This document shows positions 9,459-20,460 of a DNA stretch of 64,000 bases, in pieces. This DNA is from Oegoconia quadripuncta (lineage: Eukaryota > Arthropoda > Insecta > Lepidoptera > Autostichidae): assembly GCA_949316235.1 (NCBI GenBank), contig OX438744.1:1674001-1738000 (forward strand), given 5' to 3'. Every line of letters begins with the position of its first letter. Position 1 is the stretch's first letter. The notes under the pieces are model-generated. The model saw nothing but the letters and a program-made list of their open reading frames with translations. It had not been told where the DNA came from and made no database searches. The translations under genes and the position numbers were made by a program.

Positions 9459-10748
9459 TTACATTATTCCATCTTCATTCTTCAATTTCATCTTCAAACA
9501 TCTCAATCTTGAATATATCTCGTCCCAATCAACGTACGCCCCTATGAGCTTCCTTACATTCTTTGAACTGTCTTCGTAACCATTACGGCCATGCAGCAAT
9601 CTTATATTATCAAATACTAATATATCACCAGGTTTAGTTTTAAAATTAGCCGAGAACTTGTGGTTCAATTCAAGAAATAACCCGTGTGCTTCATACCAGG
9701 GCTTAACTAAATCAATGGGCCCAGGGAAGTAACTGCCTCGCTGTGGCACTGAGAAATTTATCCTTTCAATTTCTCTATGTCTGTCCAAGCAAATGATTGG
9801 TGACCTGTGCAGTTTGAAGAACTCATTACCATGTTCTGTACCTATATCACTCCATTCGACTTCTATATCTGTCAAAAGCTTGAATTCATCTGGATGATGT
9901 TTTTTCATAAAATTAGCTACATAATGACAGTCTGAAAGCAGGTTTTCACCACCTTTGCTTTCTGTTTGGACAAGACAATGCAGCATGTTTACACCAGGAC
10001 AGTATTCATAGTAAGGCAAGTCCGTATGCATTTGCAAATTATTTGATAAATATGCAACATTACTTGTGTTAGCGACATGCTGTACTATGAATTTATCACC
10101 GTAATGTGTCCTTTTTGTGAAGCCAATTCTATCAACAATCTTGTTGATGGCCGTCTCATTATCTGGAGTGTTTTGTATGAGAGTAACTCCAAAAATTGCT
10201 AACTTTTCTAACCAATTACTCAAAGCATCATCTAATTTCAAAATCTCATTATAATCATGCCAACTGCATATTTCGTTAAAGTGTTCACCACTCCAAACAG
10301 TCTTCGTAGGTTTATAAATAGTTTCATTATACTTCATTTTACTGTCTGTATTAAAACCTCTAAATTTCAACCAATTAAGTAGATATATGGACTTATGACC
10401 GTCTTCCCAAGTAACTTGAATTGTATTTTCACCTTCTATCACGTTTTTAGGTTTCACATCAACATTGAAATCACTCCAATTTATAGTTCGACTCTTTGCT
10501 GACCGATGGTAACAATATTCACACCGACAATTATCTCGCAGCCACACAAAAGGAAACTTCAAATCCTGACCACTTATATACAACTTTAAATATTCATTAA
10601 TTTCCTTTCGACTATGTATATGGCTGGTATTCTTAGGTAATATTTGGTTTAATATTGCTTTAGTCTGTATCCGTTTTATTATATACATAATTATTGCTTG
10701 TCTGGATGAAGTCAGAAGAAGGAATGGTTGATAAAACTTAGTTGACAT
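9459..10748 (-). CDS. BBOX1: Gamma-butyrobetaine dioxygenase-like 2-oxoglutarate/Fe(II) oxygenase
   Basis: 429 residues in one exon. The family hydroxylates gamma-butyrobetaine to L-carnitine, or trimethyllysine in the TMLHE paralog, using Fe(II) and 2-oxoglutarate. Residues 66-83 (FPFVWLRDNCRCEYCYHR) carry the Cys74/Cys76/Cys79 cluster which, with His118 (EDGHK), forms the N-terminal zinc site. The iron facial triad is His241/Asp243 (HTDLPYYEY) with His386 (LLHGR). PGVNMLHC and GAYVDWDEIYSRLR favour the BBOX branch over TMLHE. Length is slightly above the usual ~390, owing to a 45-residue N-terminal extension rich in Lys/Arg/Ser/Thr that resembles a mitochondrial presequence; Met21 is an alternative start. 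Insects often have several paralogs, so the exact substrate is uncertain. No intron is present, unlike nearby genes. Confidence 0.88.
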   Translation of the reverse strand: MSTKFYQPFLLLTSSRQAIIMYIIKRIQTKAILNQILPKNTSHIHSRKEINEYLKLYISGQDLKFPFVWLRDNCRCEYCYHRSAKSRTINWSDFNVDVKPKNVIEGENTIQVTWEDGHKSIYLLNWLKFRGFNTDSKMKYNETIYKPTKTVWSGEHFNEICSWHDYNEILKLDDALSNWLEKLAIFGVTLIQNTPDNETAINKIVDRIGFTKRTHYGDKFIVQHVANTSNVAYLSNNLQMHTDLPYYEYCPGVNMLHCLVQTESKGGENLLSDCHYVANFMKKHHPDEFKLLTDIEVEWSDIGTEHGNEFFKLHRSPIICLDRHREIERINFSVPQRGSYFPGPIDLVKPWYEAHGLFLELNHKFSANFKTKPGDILVFDNIRLLHGRNGYEDSSKNVRKLIGAYVDWDEIYSRLRCLKMKLKNEDGIM

Positions 10749-11142
10749 CCCATTAGCAATAAAGATAATGTCAATGATTAATTAGAGTACCAAGTGCAAA
10801 AATAAACGGATGTGACTTTATGCAGATAAGAATAGATCCGTCTTTGAATAAAACCCAAACAAAATAATCAGTACAGTTACCTACTAGTGTTTTAAAAATA
10901 ATGTAATATAGGAAACCGTATTAAAAGTTTTTCTAGCAAGAAGTTCAAGGGTTGCTCTTTTGTAATGATAAATTTTACAATTTATGATTCAAAAAAGAAA
11001 ATAACAGAAGATCTCGCCGAGCGGTTGCTTTTTGATTCACTAATGTCGTGACTCCTATTAGATTTTGGCTGGCAAGTACTGGTTTAGATCCAAATCGATA
11101 TAGTATAACGAGATGTATGACCTAGAGGAATTCAGGGATCAT
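10749..11142. other. Upstream region of the dioxygenase gene
   Basis: Intergenic DNA between two minus-strand genes, presumably including the promoter. No specific element was recognised. Confidence 0.35.
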
Positions 11143-11260
11143 CATCTCAGCCCGTAAACATCCCACTGCAGGGATCTAGGCCTTCCTGCTTACAATGAGG
11201 GAGCACGGGCCATAGTCCACAAAGCTCCATCACCAAATTGCGCCAAGTGTGGAGCAGATG
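11143..11260 (-). repeat. SINE-C 3' fragment
   Basis: cagcccgtaaacatcccact, caatgagggagcacgggcc: same body as 38195-38428. Confidence 0.6.
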
Positions 11261-11809
11261 AAGATTTATACTCTTATTTTGATGGAATGTGTCTGGAACA
11301 AGTCTTATAGACTGCAGTTACATCAAAGCGGAGTAAATTTTGACGTAGGTTACTGCACCACTATTTTGGCCTTTATCCAATACAGCCGAAACACTATATT
11401 AATTATACTATAATATTGGTGTTAACCACCACAATTAGGTTATATGGAGCGGCACAACTATCGATCAGCACTATTGTCACGATTATCGACAAAGCTCCTT
11501 AAAATCAATAACATTGAAACTTTAGGTACAAAGCTATTCACTATCTAATGCTACCTCTTATCTCCACAGGCCCACTTTTAACCATTGTTACAAAACACTT
11601 TTTTCCCCGAATTAAATTTCTATAAGCTGTAGCAACATTAGTTTCAAAAAAATAAAAACGAACCCACGTCTGCTTACTCTGGTAAACAACGAGTGAACTA
11701 TTATAGTTATAAGCTTCTATTTCTGAGCTTACAGATAGAAATATATGTATATTGCAACATAGACCTACTCCATAGCACCACTATTAATGCTCTAAAAATT
11801 TTATGTTAC
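11261..11809. other. 3' flank of MAD2L2
   Basis: No coding or repeat family was recognised; presumed intergenic and 3' UTR. Confidence 0.35.
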
Positions 11810-12394
11810 CTATTTCATTTCTACATATGTATCAATATAGTAATTTCTAACTGAAAATCTTCTAAGTGGCAGAATTTTATCAAATTCCTCATGACTCTCT
11901 TCAACCTCCACAAGAGGAAAATCTTCTAATCCTGGATCAGTAGCCAAAGACACGGCAGTAGATTCAGTTGTATGAAGGCGTATAATGAAACTGCAATCAT
12001 CATCGGAATGTTTTAACTTTTCGCTGATCGACGATAAATTCAAGCAAAGAGAACGCATATTCTGCTCAATTTGGACTAAATATGCATCGGCGGTATCGTC
12101 AAAGTGAACAATTTTCTCCAAATCGAATACAAACTTTATCACAGGCTCATAGTTTTCATTAGTTACAGAAAACTCTATACGATTCAGCTGACCATTCTGG
12201 AGGCATTCTTGAATACTTTTCAGACACAAATCTATGTACTGGTTGACTTCTGGATGAGAGGAGCGATAAACCACAACGCTATACTTTTTTCTTGTTTCGA
12301 ATATGCTTTTAGGATAAACAGATGCGTAATATAATATGTTGTGAAACGCAACAGCTAGGAATTCCACTGTAATGTCTTTAAAGCACGAATCCAT
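11810..12394 (-). CDS. MAD2L2: MAD2L2 / REV7, HORMA-domain protein
   Basis: 194 residues, single exon, against about 211 in vertebrates. REV7 is the HORMA adaptor of DNA polymerase zeta (binding REV3 and REV1) and of shieldin in DNA repair. The N-terminus VEFLAVAFHNILYYASVYP and IFETRKKYSVVVYRSSHPEV match the start of the family HORMA fold. VNQYIDLCLKSIQECL, IKFVFDLEKI and the C-terminal LPLRRFSVRNYYIDTYVE (seat-belt strands) follow in the expected order. A Cys/Asp-rich stretch near 145-150 (HSDDDCSFIIRLHT) fits the family CTF.V.VHT segment. It is transcribed in the same direction as the dioxygenase gene about 1 kb away, and no shared function is implied. The start Met is the first in frame and sits where the family begins. 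Confidence 0.9.
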   Translation of the reverse strand: MDSCFKDITVEFLAVAFHNILYYASVYPKSIFETRKKYSVVVYRSSHPEVNQYIDLCLKSIQECLQNGQLNRIEFSVTNENYEPVIKFVFDLEKIVHFDDTADAYLVQIEQNMRSLCLNLSSISEKLKHSDDDCSFIIRLHTTESTAVSLATDPGLEDFPLVEVEESHEEFDKILPLRRFSVRNYYIDTYVEMK

Positions 12395-12544
12395 TCAAAT
12401 AACGTAGATTTCTATTTTATCGCTATTATAATAAAAATAATAATATATCGCTATTACAGAACTCTGCAAATTATTTTTAAATATATCATTTTTTTTTATT
12501 TTTTTTGGTTTCATTCTCTCCTTTAGGAGAAGGCAAAGGGATCT

Positions 12545-13050
12545 AGCCCATAACAGCCATGTCTTATTTCTCTTATTTCTTCAGTTTGTAAGTCAGTCAC
12601 AGTCAAAACAAGTAATTCGTCGTATACCAGGCGTATACAGAGTCTAGTCACGGTCAAGTCATTCTTCAGTAAAGTGGCAGAATGCTTTACAAAAGATTTT
12701 GGCGGCTTCTTGTGGGAACCCGAAAGCTCCGTTACGCACTTTAATTTACACTTCCCTTCACTTGTACACCATCACTAACGTTTGCTGCACAATATTCTGC
12801 CATTATTAAGCTTCAAAAGTTAGAATGCACAAATTATAAGATTTATAAAGAAAAATGCTACTTCACTCGCTGAGTTCCCGCCAAAAAGCTTAAATATATC
12901 ATACACTCTTCTTTATCTTATTTTTGAGGATGGCAACCAGTCAACCTCACTGTCAGGGACATTACTGCCAGTTTCGAGTGAATATTTCTCCTATTTCTTC
13001 AGTTTATAAGTCAGTCTCAGTCAAAACAAGTAATTCGTCCACAGATTACC
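12545..13050 (+). repeat. Repeat family R, copy 1
   Basis: Contains aagtggcagaatgctttaca, ttttggcggcttcttgtggg and ttaagcttcaaaagttagaa, found again at 15050-15410 (+) and 15955-16340 (-). The element is bounded by two versions of tcttcagttt.taagtcagtc..agtcaaaacaagtaattcgtc. Confidence 0.65.
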
Positions 13051-13223
13051 CCCAATAGATACCGCATACAGGGCCTACGGCGCGCGCCACTCATCTATGA
13101 TTTTGCACTGATGTAAATAATTACTTGATTAAGCCACTTCAGTACCGACCAAGTATGGGATCTGTGTGTACGTAATTTTAAATAACTTTCTTACGTATTT
13201 TTTGAGCTTTGAATTACTGAAAA

Positions 13224-13303
13224 ATGTCAACCTGTGTCGTAAAATGGTGTGGAAAGAACTCGAGGACGTCCAGCTTCAAGAAGGATAACATTACTTTCCA
13301 TCG
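13224..13303 (+). CDS. THAP-type zinc finger, first exon (orphan)
   Basis: ATG at 13224 opens MSTCVVKWCGKNSRTSS, then FKKDNITFH(R), ending at a consensus gtaagt donor (13304) in phase 2. THAP domains start with M..C....C and a conserved S....FHRFP stretch, so this matches the 5' half of a C2CH THAP DNA-binding domain. THAP proteins include transcription factors and P-element-type transposases. The second half of the domain (W, the C..HF pair) was not found downstream before 20 kb, so the gene may have a long intron, lie partly outside recognition, or be a broken remnant. Confidence 0.55.
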
Positions 13304-13695
13304 GTAAGTTAAATTATTATTTATTTTATATTTCGCGGAGATCGAGTTATAATGGACATAAAACGGTTGCAGATGAAAAATTTTAGCTCGCGTTGATGTC
13401 TTTCTTGAATGATCCCTTTCTCTCATTACTATAATTACTATGTTCATCTCTTTTTGTCATTGGCGCGTGTAACGCTAGTGTAGTAAGTCGGATGGGTCTG
13501 ATCGCTATCGATATTCTACTTGTAAAATAAATTAAGGCTAGGATGAAAGTGGTCGATCGAAAGTATTTCAAGCTTTTATTTAGTTTCATTCACCTATCCC
13601 GGTGGTGTCTGTCTGTGTTATATAAAATCATACAAGTTACATTTGATACATTTCCTGATATTCGATTGAGTTAGAACTTGGTATATAGGTACATA

Positions 13696-13956
13696 TACAG
13701 CCTGTTTCATATCCCCTAATGCCGAAAGGGGATGATTCTACCCATCAATATGAACAACTTTTACTACGGGACCATCGAATTCGCGAAAAAAAAATTAGCT
13801 GTTGCATACATTTTTGTCGAGTAGGTATGAACTTTTTCTATGGAACAGTAGATTTTTTTTCGCGAATTCGAAGTTGGTCCCATAGTAAAAGTTGTTCATA
13901 TTGATGGGTAGAATCATCCCCTTTCGGCATTAGGGGGACCTAGGAAACAGGCTGTA
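13696..13956. mobile_element. Palindromic MITE, TA target (mariner-like ends)
   Basis: Arms of about 95 bp: tacagcctgtttcatatccc at left and its inverse ending aaacaggctgta at right, with atgccgaaaggggatgattc in both arms. Outermost TA on both sides fits a TA target duplication. A related right arm lies within 33568-33650. Confidence 0.8.
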
Positions 13957-14060
13957 GAATAGAATGTAATAATAGAAAGCGATGACAATGTTATTGCATT
14001 GTCAATTGTGTCAGCAACATGATGCTGTTCCCAGAATTGTCTCCGTTAATAGACCTCGAC

Positions 14061-14234
14061 ACGCCAGCGATTTGATCTTTGAGGTCACTTTTCGTGTTCA
14101 TGTATTAATTGTATGATTTTTTTACGCCAATTTTGTTTTGGGTGTTCACGTACTTAATCGAACGTGGTGAAAATAAAATCGTACGATTAATACATGAACA
14201 TGAAAAGTGACCTCAAAGATCAAGTCGCTGGCGT
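14061..14234. mobile_element. Second MITE, ~49-bp inverted arms
   Basis: acgccagcgatttgatcttt, gaggtcacttttcgtgttca against the inverse tgaacatgaaaagtgacctc, aaagatcaagtcgctggcgt. Confidence 0.75.
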
Positions 14235-14264
14235 CCCCCCATCAAAATGTTTAATTAATTATTA

Positions 14265-14482
14265 GGCCACAAACTGAACGACAACTGACAGCAAACGGCG
14301 GCGGTGGCGGTCTAATGCTAGGTTTATTGTTCTCGACGAGTGGGTAGATCGCGCAACTGTCATCGCTACCATCGAGAATAGTTACATATAAAATGCATTC
14401 GATCAAATCGCGGGCGCCGACTTCCTCGTCATCGCCGCCACTATCGCTTCCCTACCTGCTGTCGGTTGTCCAGTTTGTGGCC
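14265..14482. mobile_element. Third MITE, TTA target (Harbinger-like)
   Basis: ggccacaaactgaacgacaa at left, ttgtccagtttgtggcc at right, flanked by TTA on both sides (14262-14264, 14483-14485). Confidence 0.7.
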
Positions 14483-14490
14483 TTAAGGCT

Positions 14491-14659
14491 CGTTCAGGGA
14501 AACGGGGCAATGCACAACGCGTGGAGCCACGCGTCGCCCAGTCAAATTAAACCTAATGCTATTATATGTGAGCGTTCATGAGCTGGTCGCTCGCTACGTG
14601 CGATATGAACCCTCTCATAGTATAGCATTTGTTTTATTTGCCCCGCGTCTCCCTGAATT
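14491..14659. mobile_element. Fourth MITE-like inverted-repeat element
   Basis: ttcagggaaacggggcaa at 14493 and ttgccccgcgtctccctgaa ending 14657, with a further internal inverted pair (aatgctat / atagcatt). Confidence 0.55.
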
Positions 14660-15049
14660 ATCCCAAAGAATGAATTCGCACGAATGTACGAATTTGCGAG
14701 TCGACGCTCGGTCTCATTTCGCACCGTCCTCTGTGACACTCGATCTTTTAGAATCTACGCCTATGTGAATAGATTCTATAATTTTAAAACATCGACGCAC
14801 GAAATAGCGCTCAGTGTGAATTCGACCCCAAATCGACCCTATCCTTTTATAATATACTTAATCGTGTAAAAAAATATCGACATTTTTTATTACACAGTCA
14901 CATCACTACGGAGTAGTGTAACCTTGACATAGCCAATCACGTCGCATTTGTTTCGTCTCCCGCAACCGGCACCTACCGCCTAAAATGGTCACTTCATGCA
15001 AGTACAAATTGTCCATCATGCGGAATCTATTGGGGGTAATCTGTGTTCG

Positions 15050-15410
15050 TCGTAGACAGAGTCTAGTCACGGTCAAGTCATTCTTCAGTAAAGTGGCAGA
15101 ATGCTTTACAAAAGATTTTGGCGGCTTCTTGTGGGAACCCGAAAGCTCTGTTACGCACTTTAATTTACACTTCCTTTCACTTGTACACCAACTAAACTAA
15201 AACCGGTTTTGGAGTGGTGCCGTCGCATCGTACTGTTCCAGGGAGAAAGAGACAGTACTACTATAAAACTGGTGTTAGTTTAGTTGGTGTACATCCGAAT
15301 GGACACTAATATTCTGCCTTTATTAAGCTTCAAAAGTTAGAATGCACAAATTATAAGAATTATAAAGAAAAATGCAACTTCACTCGCCGAGATCCCGCCA
15401 AAAAGCCTTC
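15050..15410 (+). repeat. Repeat family R, copy 2
   Basis: Same units as copy 1 (aagtggcagaatgctttaca, cttcaaaagttagaatgcac), split by the palindromic MITE at 15183-15292. Confidence 0.65.
15183..15292. mobile_element. Palindromic MITE P (copy 1)
   Basis: gtacaccaactaaactaaaa and the inverse ttagtttagttggtgtac frame an asymmetric core containing tactgttccagggagaaaga. The second copy, with the core in the opposite orientation, is at 27692-27828. Confidence 0.7.
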
Positions 15411-15414
15411 ATAC

Positions 15415-15636
15415 ACTCTACTAAGTGCCTAAGAAAATTACAATATAATTATTTTTTATTCTTATCTTGAATGGTTATACACCATACAGCCTCGTACGGA
15501 ACATAATACATTACCCCTACGGAGTGCTAGAAATAAAATTGAAAGCCAGCCCCAATCCTTTACCCATTCAAAATAGGAATAAAAAATAATTATTTATTGT
15601 AATTTTCTTAGGCACTTATTAGAGTGTATGATGGCC
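15415..15636. mobile_element. MITE with ~70-bp inverted arms
   Basis: tacactctactaagtgccta, agaaaattacaat at left and attgtaattttcttaggcac, ttattagagtgta at right form long inverted arms around a ~90-bp core. Confidence 0.7.
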
Positions 15637-15954
15637 TTTTGCCTATCATATGTGGATGAATAAAACAAAAAAATAATAATTATGTTTTGTGGTTAGCCCC
15701 ACAGCGCCGCCCGTATCCAAACTTTCGCATTTATGATATTAGTTAGATAATTGTCAATTTATTAAATTATGTAATGAAAATTGGCAATATTTTATAAACA
15801 TAATTAACAGACGCGTGCCGGACGACTGGTTTGGGGCCGTGATCGTACCGCTCTTTAAATACCAGGGATCGCAGCAAGAGTGCAAAATTATCGAGGCATT
15901 AGTCATCTCGGTGTCAGCGGCGTAGACAGATAAAACCCTAATTGTATCTAAGGC

Positions 15955-16340
15955 TTTTTGGCGGGATCTCGGCTATTGAAGTTACATTTTTCTTTTTATT
16001 TCTTATAATAACTTGTGCATTCTAACTTTTGAAGCTTAATAATGGCAGAATATGGTGCAGCAAACGTTAGTGTTGGTGAAAGGAAGTGTAAAATAAACTT
16101 TCGGGTTCCCACAAAAAGCCGCCAAAATCTTTTGTAAAGCATTCTGCCACTTTACTGAAGAATGACTTGACCATGACTAGACTCTGTATACGCCAAGTAT
16201 ACGACGAATTACTTGTTTTGACTGAGACTGACTTAAAAACTGAAGAAATAAGAGAAATAAAATTTTTTACTCGAAACTGGCAGTAATGTCCCTCGACAGT
16301 GGGGTTGACTGGTTGCCATCCTCAAAAATAAGAAGAATTG
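15955..16340 (-). repeat. Repeat family R, inverted copy 3
   Basis: Reverse complement of copies 1 and 2 (aaggctttttggcgggatct, tgtaaagcattctgccactt). Confidence 0.65.
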
Positions 16341-17215
16341 TAACAGCGACGCCTTCCGGTTGTATTAGACATTATCTGAGTAATCTGTGGTTGTATTATT
16401 CTACTCTTTGATTGACGACGCCCAGTGTCGCCGCCAAAGTACTTCTGTGGGCACCGCCGCCGCCGCGACGCTACGATTATTCTACTCTTTGCGCTATGGT
16501 ACGAACGAAGTAGACTACTATTCTGCCATTAGATAAAAAAAGTGAAGTAGGTAACTGGTACACACGCCAGGAGCTGTGCATAAGGAGTATTAATATTCCT
16601 TAACATTGCGTACCGAGAGATTTAATCAATAAATTACTATTCCTTTCTTTTTGATTGTCACTTTGCTTTGCCTTTACTTGCCGTCTGCAAGTGCGTGTAC
16701 CTACCACACCGGTTTTATCTTTTGGTAAATAAAATAAGCGATTTATTATGATTTATCAATGTAATAATTATTATGGCACGACGACCCAGTTGCTGATCGA
16801 AGAAAAATGGTTGGTAACCACGCTTGGGAAAATAAAACACCAAAGGAATTGTATACAGGTTGGTTACTGGAATTAATTATTTACGCATTTTATTTAATTT
16901 CATTACGAAGTCGCAAAAAATTCACCTTTTTCCTCAGTAATATATATTAGTTAAGTCGCCGTCAAGGTGCTTTAATCTGTGTTCTCTTCTTAGCTTCTCT
17001 CTATACCTTAGCACAATCCTGTTGACGCTTATTATTATTATTTTATATATCAATAAATATTTATTTAGTACACCTATATATTTACGTTTGTATTTTGTTG
17101 CTATTTTATAGATGTTATGTTTAAGTAGGTATATTTGTCTATTGATCTATGTATGTAAAATATGAAATTTATTCACGTAGTTTGTATCTGCATCCCTATT
17201 TAATACCGCACAATC
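16341..17215. other. Unassigned, with a short GC-rich island
   Basis: A locally GC-rich stretch (16420-16480, caccgccgccgccgcgacg) lies between two copies of attctactctttg. No exon was recognised. Confidence 0.35.
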
Positions 17216-17382
17216 TACCTATTTCAAATGTACTGTCCTTATACCCAAAGGTTGCATGGAAGAGATCGCTTTTAGTGATAAGGTCACCAAATTGTACATT
17301 CTATTCTTACCAATTTTCTGAAACTGTATTTACTTATCTGTTGTGCAATAAAGTGTATTTGTATTGTATTGGTTAATCTCAC
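17216..17382 (+). mobile_element. LINE 3'-end fragment, family Z
   Basis: ttgcatggaagagatcgctt, tagtgataaggtcacc, then tgtgcaataaagtgtatttg. Same tail at 29295-29424 and 60455-60532. Confidence 0.65.
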
Positions 17383-17984
17383 TCAAAAGACAATTTAATT
17401 CACTACGGACCAAATATGTTCCATCGATGTGTACCTACAACGATTCTTGTTCACCGGTTCGGTAAAAGTTTAGTATCATGCTTAGAGGTATTAGTATTCT
17501 GTGATCTTGCTACCTGATTCGGATATACAACGAACTTAACCAGCTGTTTGATATTCCTTATTAGCATTTCTTCTGATTTCATTATCGCTTTGACAGTATT
17601 TTGTGCGTTTAGGATCACGGTGTAGCCTTCGGGGCTAGTTTTGCTTTGCGTTTCGTTTTCATAATAGATTGCATTTGGATAGATTTTGTTCTATTTTTGT
17701 TAATTTTTTATAATAAACAAATATGTAATTCCATGTAAAAATATTATAGATAGGATAGGTAAGACATTTATCAACCTCCTGGCACACTTAGCATCCTCAG
17801 ATTCAGGTAGCATGATACAAAACCTAACCCTTCAAAATCGCACCAATCAGATCTCTGGCATTGCGTCAAATTCCGAATTGTCTGGTGTAAACTGGACCAA
17901 TTATAAAAGGAAAGTGACAAAAATCCTTCATGGTCAGTACAAGCTTGAGTGACATTTGTGAGGAACAAAAACAAGCAACTAAGA

Positions 17985-18260
17985 GGACACTATGCAGCAA
18001 TCACTCTCACTAAGTGCGAACAACTCGATCCTATCAGAGTAGTGAAAGTGTGGAACAAATAACCGGAGTCAGTGATCAGTGCACACTCGGTGAACTATAT
18101 TAAAAACAGACTGAACAAATATTTAAAAAATAATTAGACCAAACACAAGTGCAATGATATATGTATACGTATCAGCTTAAAGCTGCTAGTGTATTAATAA
18201 TAAATATCTAATTTGTGTAATATTAATAATGTAATCGTGTAATGTAATGTTAATTAAAGT
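17985..18260 (+). mobile_element. Decayed LINE C-terminal fragment
   Basis: Across frameshifts the + strand reads REVVKVWNK-like and SVNYIKNRLNKYLK-like residues, typical of the extreme C-terminus of non-LTR reverse transcriptases. No complete frame remains. Confidence 0.45.
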
Positions 18261-18431
18261 AAAGAGCACTGCATAGCCCTCATCTGCAATGCCTTTAGAG
18301 GGCGCTACATTGTACCCAACATCCTATACGCTAATATTGCATGACCTATTTGGGGCAGAACCGATTTAGCCAATACAAGGTACATGTTTCCAAACATATT
18401 TCTAGACATAACATTATCTATAGATTAACAA

Positions 18432-18754
18432 ATCGACTCCGTGGCTCAATGTAAACAACATAGGGTTTACGAATCGGAGGTCGCGGGTTCGATCCCCAGC
18501 GGTGTACAGTTTTAGTACTCGGTTTAGTTGGTGGTAGGGCATTTTAAATGTCCGCCTGGCTAGCTACCACCATCTAATCTAAATCTGCCGCCAAACAGCA
18601 ATGTTAATAGCATTGTTGTGTACCGGTTGTCAGAGATAAATAGTCAGTTCCCCAAATATTTGTGTTTCCGGGTCAGTACGCTACCACCTTCGGCCTCATC
18701 TTCACTTAACATCAGGTGTGATTGAGGTCAAGTGCTAAGCCGTTGTGCATAAAA
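18432..18754 (+). repeat. SINE-A copy with tRNA-like head
   Basis: gtggctcaatgtaaacaaca (A box), gcgggttcgatccccagcg (B box), full body and the tail aggtgtgattgaggtcaagt, then an A-run. Confidence 0.88.
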
Positions 18755-19291
18755 AAAAACAATATGGCGATTTTCTTTTTTGTACACGGCGTGCATTTTT
18801 ACTTGTAGTGAGTTGCTTGATTTTTTTTCATTTATTCATTATCACAGATATTGTTATTTATAATACATTCATAGTGTCCCATTTGTTACACCTTGACTGA
18901 AATTGTCAATATATTTTAACTTCATAAAGCTCAGCAAGAAACATGAGTGTTGCTCTTTTTGTTCCTAATCTTAAAAATAGGTACCTATCCAAAAAAGCGG
19001 AGTCTATTTGCGTTTGTGAAGTCATCGGTGTCTCGCTAGAATTAGATTTAAATAGATTAAGTCAGTATGAGGGACGATGGGACTGGCTTATACCCTTTGT
19101 ATAAAAGTCCCTAAATCAAATTAGAAAAAAAAATATAGGTACATCAGGTCCCTTTGTCTCCACCCGAATTGTCAGAAATTCATAGCTCTATCCCAGGGTT
19201 GCATAATTTCGCTCTTACATACATTCTTACATAAGTACACTCGAAAAACATTATGCCCCATCCTTGGGCAGTCGGGCAAATAAAACAAATC
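18755..19291. other. Unassigned
   Basis: AT-rich. No coding frame with family motifs and no repeat shared elsewhere in the window were recognised. Confidence 0.35.
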
Positions 19292-20035
19292 TAACGAATA
19301 TTATAAATGGGAAAGTTTGGATGTTTGTTTGTTGCTCAATCACGGCGAAACGGCTAAACGGATTTCGATGAAATTTGGTATATAATTAGAATATACCCTG
19401 GATTAAGACATAGGCTATATTTTTTATTTTATTTTCATGGGAAAACCAAAAGCTGTTTAGCAAATTATCACTTAAACTAAAAAAGTGAAAGCTAATTAGA
19501 GGTTTCTACTGATTTTATTTTTATTTATTCGGAAAACCAACAGCTGCAATAACACTAATGGAAACTATTATAGGAAACAGAGAGCCAATTACAGGTCCTC
19601 ACAAATAGAAATACATTATATAATTCAATAACATGCATTATCACACTTGTACATTTTTTGCCCTTGCGGTACATATACCAGATTCAATCATCGTCAAAAA
19701 AAAAAGAAAAACAATTGATTTATAAATTAAATTATTAAGCCATCAAAGAATTGTTGATTTAATTGACGCCTCGCTGACATAAAAATGATGACATGGCTGA
19801 TAGAACCTACTTAAAGTTAATTAAAAATAAAAAACTATAAATTGCAATCCGAGAACGGTTGGAAAAATTAATCTAATTATAAACAATTTACTTTTTGGCC
19901 AAAAAAAAACTTCTACTTAATGTGTTCCTTGCCAATGTAACGCTAGTTTATCCCAATAAAGTGAGTAGTTTCCGCAGGATTAACAATTTCCCGCTATAAA
20001 GTTATTCCACGCAGGCGAAGCCGTGTGCGGAAAGC
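19292..20035 (+). repeat. Dispersed repeat W, interrupted
   Basis: aaagtttggatgtttgtttg, aatcacggcgaaacggctaa at left and cgctataaagttattc, cgcaggcgaagccg at right are adjacent in the ~220-bp copy at 61403-61622; here about 0.5 kb is inserted between them. Confidence 0.6.
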
Positions 20036-20139
20036 TAGTATTATATACGTCATCATCATTATCAACCACAGGATGTCCACTGCCGAACATTTGCCTTCCT
20101 CTTCGCTTAAGTTCATATATTTGTTTTTTTTTTTTTTTT

Positions 20140-20216
20140 TTTTTATGATTGACTGGATACGCGTTTGACCACAATCTCACCTGATGGAAAGTGACGATGT
20201 GGTCGGAGATGAAGCA
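20140..20216 (-). mobile_element. LINE-X 3'-end fragment
   Basis: gtttgaccacaatctcacct, gatggaaagtgacgatgtgg is the reverse of the LINE-X 3' tail; the T-run at about 20120-20143 is the poly(A). Confidence 0.7.
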
Positions 20217-20217
20217 C

Positions 20218-20420
20218 GCGATATATAAATATTCTTGAACATACACACAGCGCCTAGTTCAACACTAATCGACTAGGCTTGTATTGTGGATACCAGATAG
20301 ATGATATACTACACAAATACATTTTTTTATAAATATACACATATTATAAATTAAAATACATATCGATATACAAACATATGCCCTTAGCGAGATCCGAAAC
20401 CGAAACCTTTAATAGCAGTT
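20218..20420 (-). repeat. SINE-B copy
   Basis: Body tgtattgtggataccagata and tail region as in 5798-6065; the head is degraded (gcgagatccgaaaccg). Confidence 0.7.
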
Positions 20421-20460
20421 AGGTTGTCAAGTTGAGATATTTTTATTTCTTCACTTTCAG

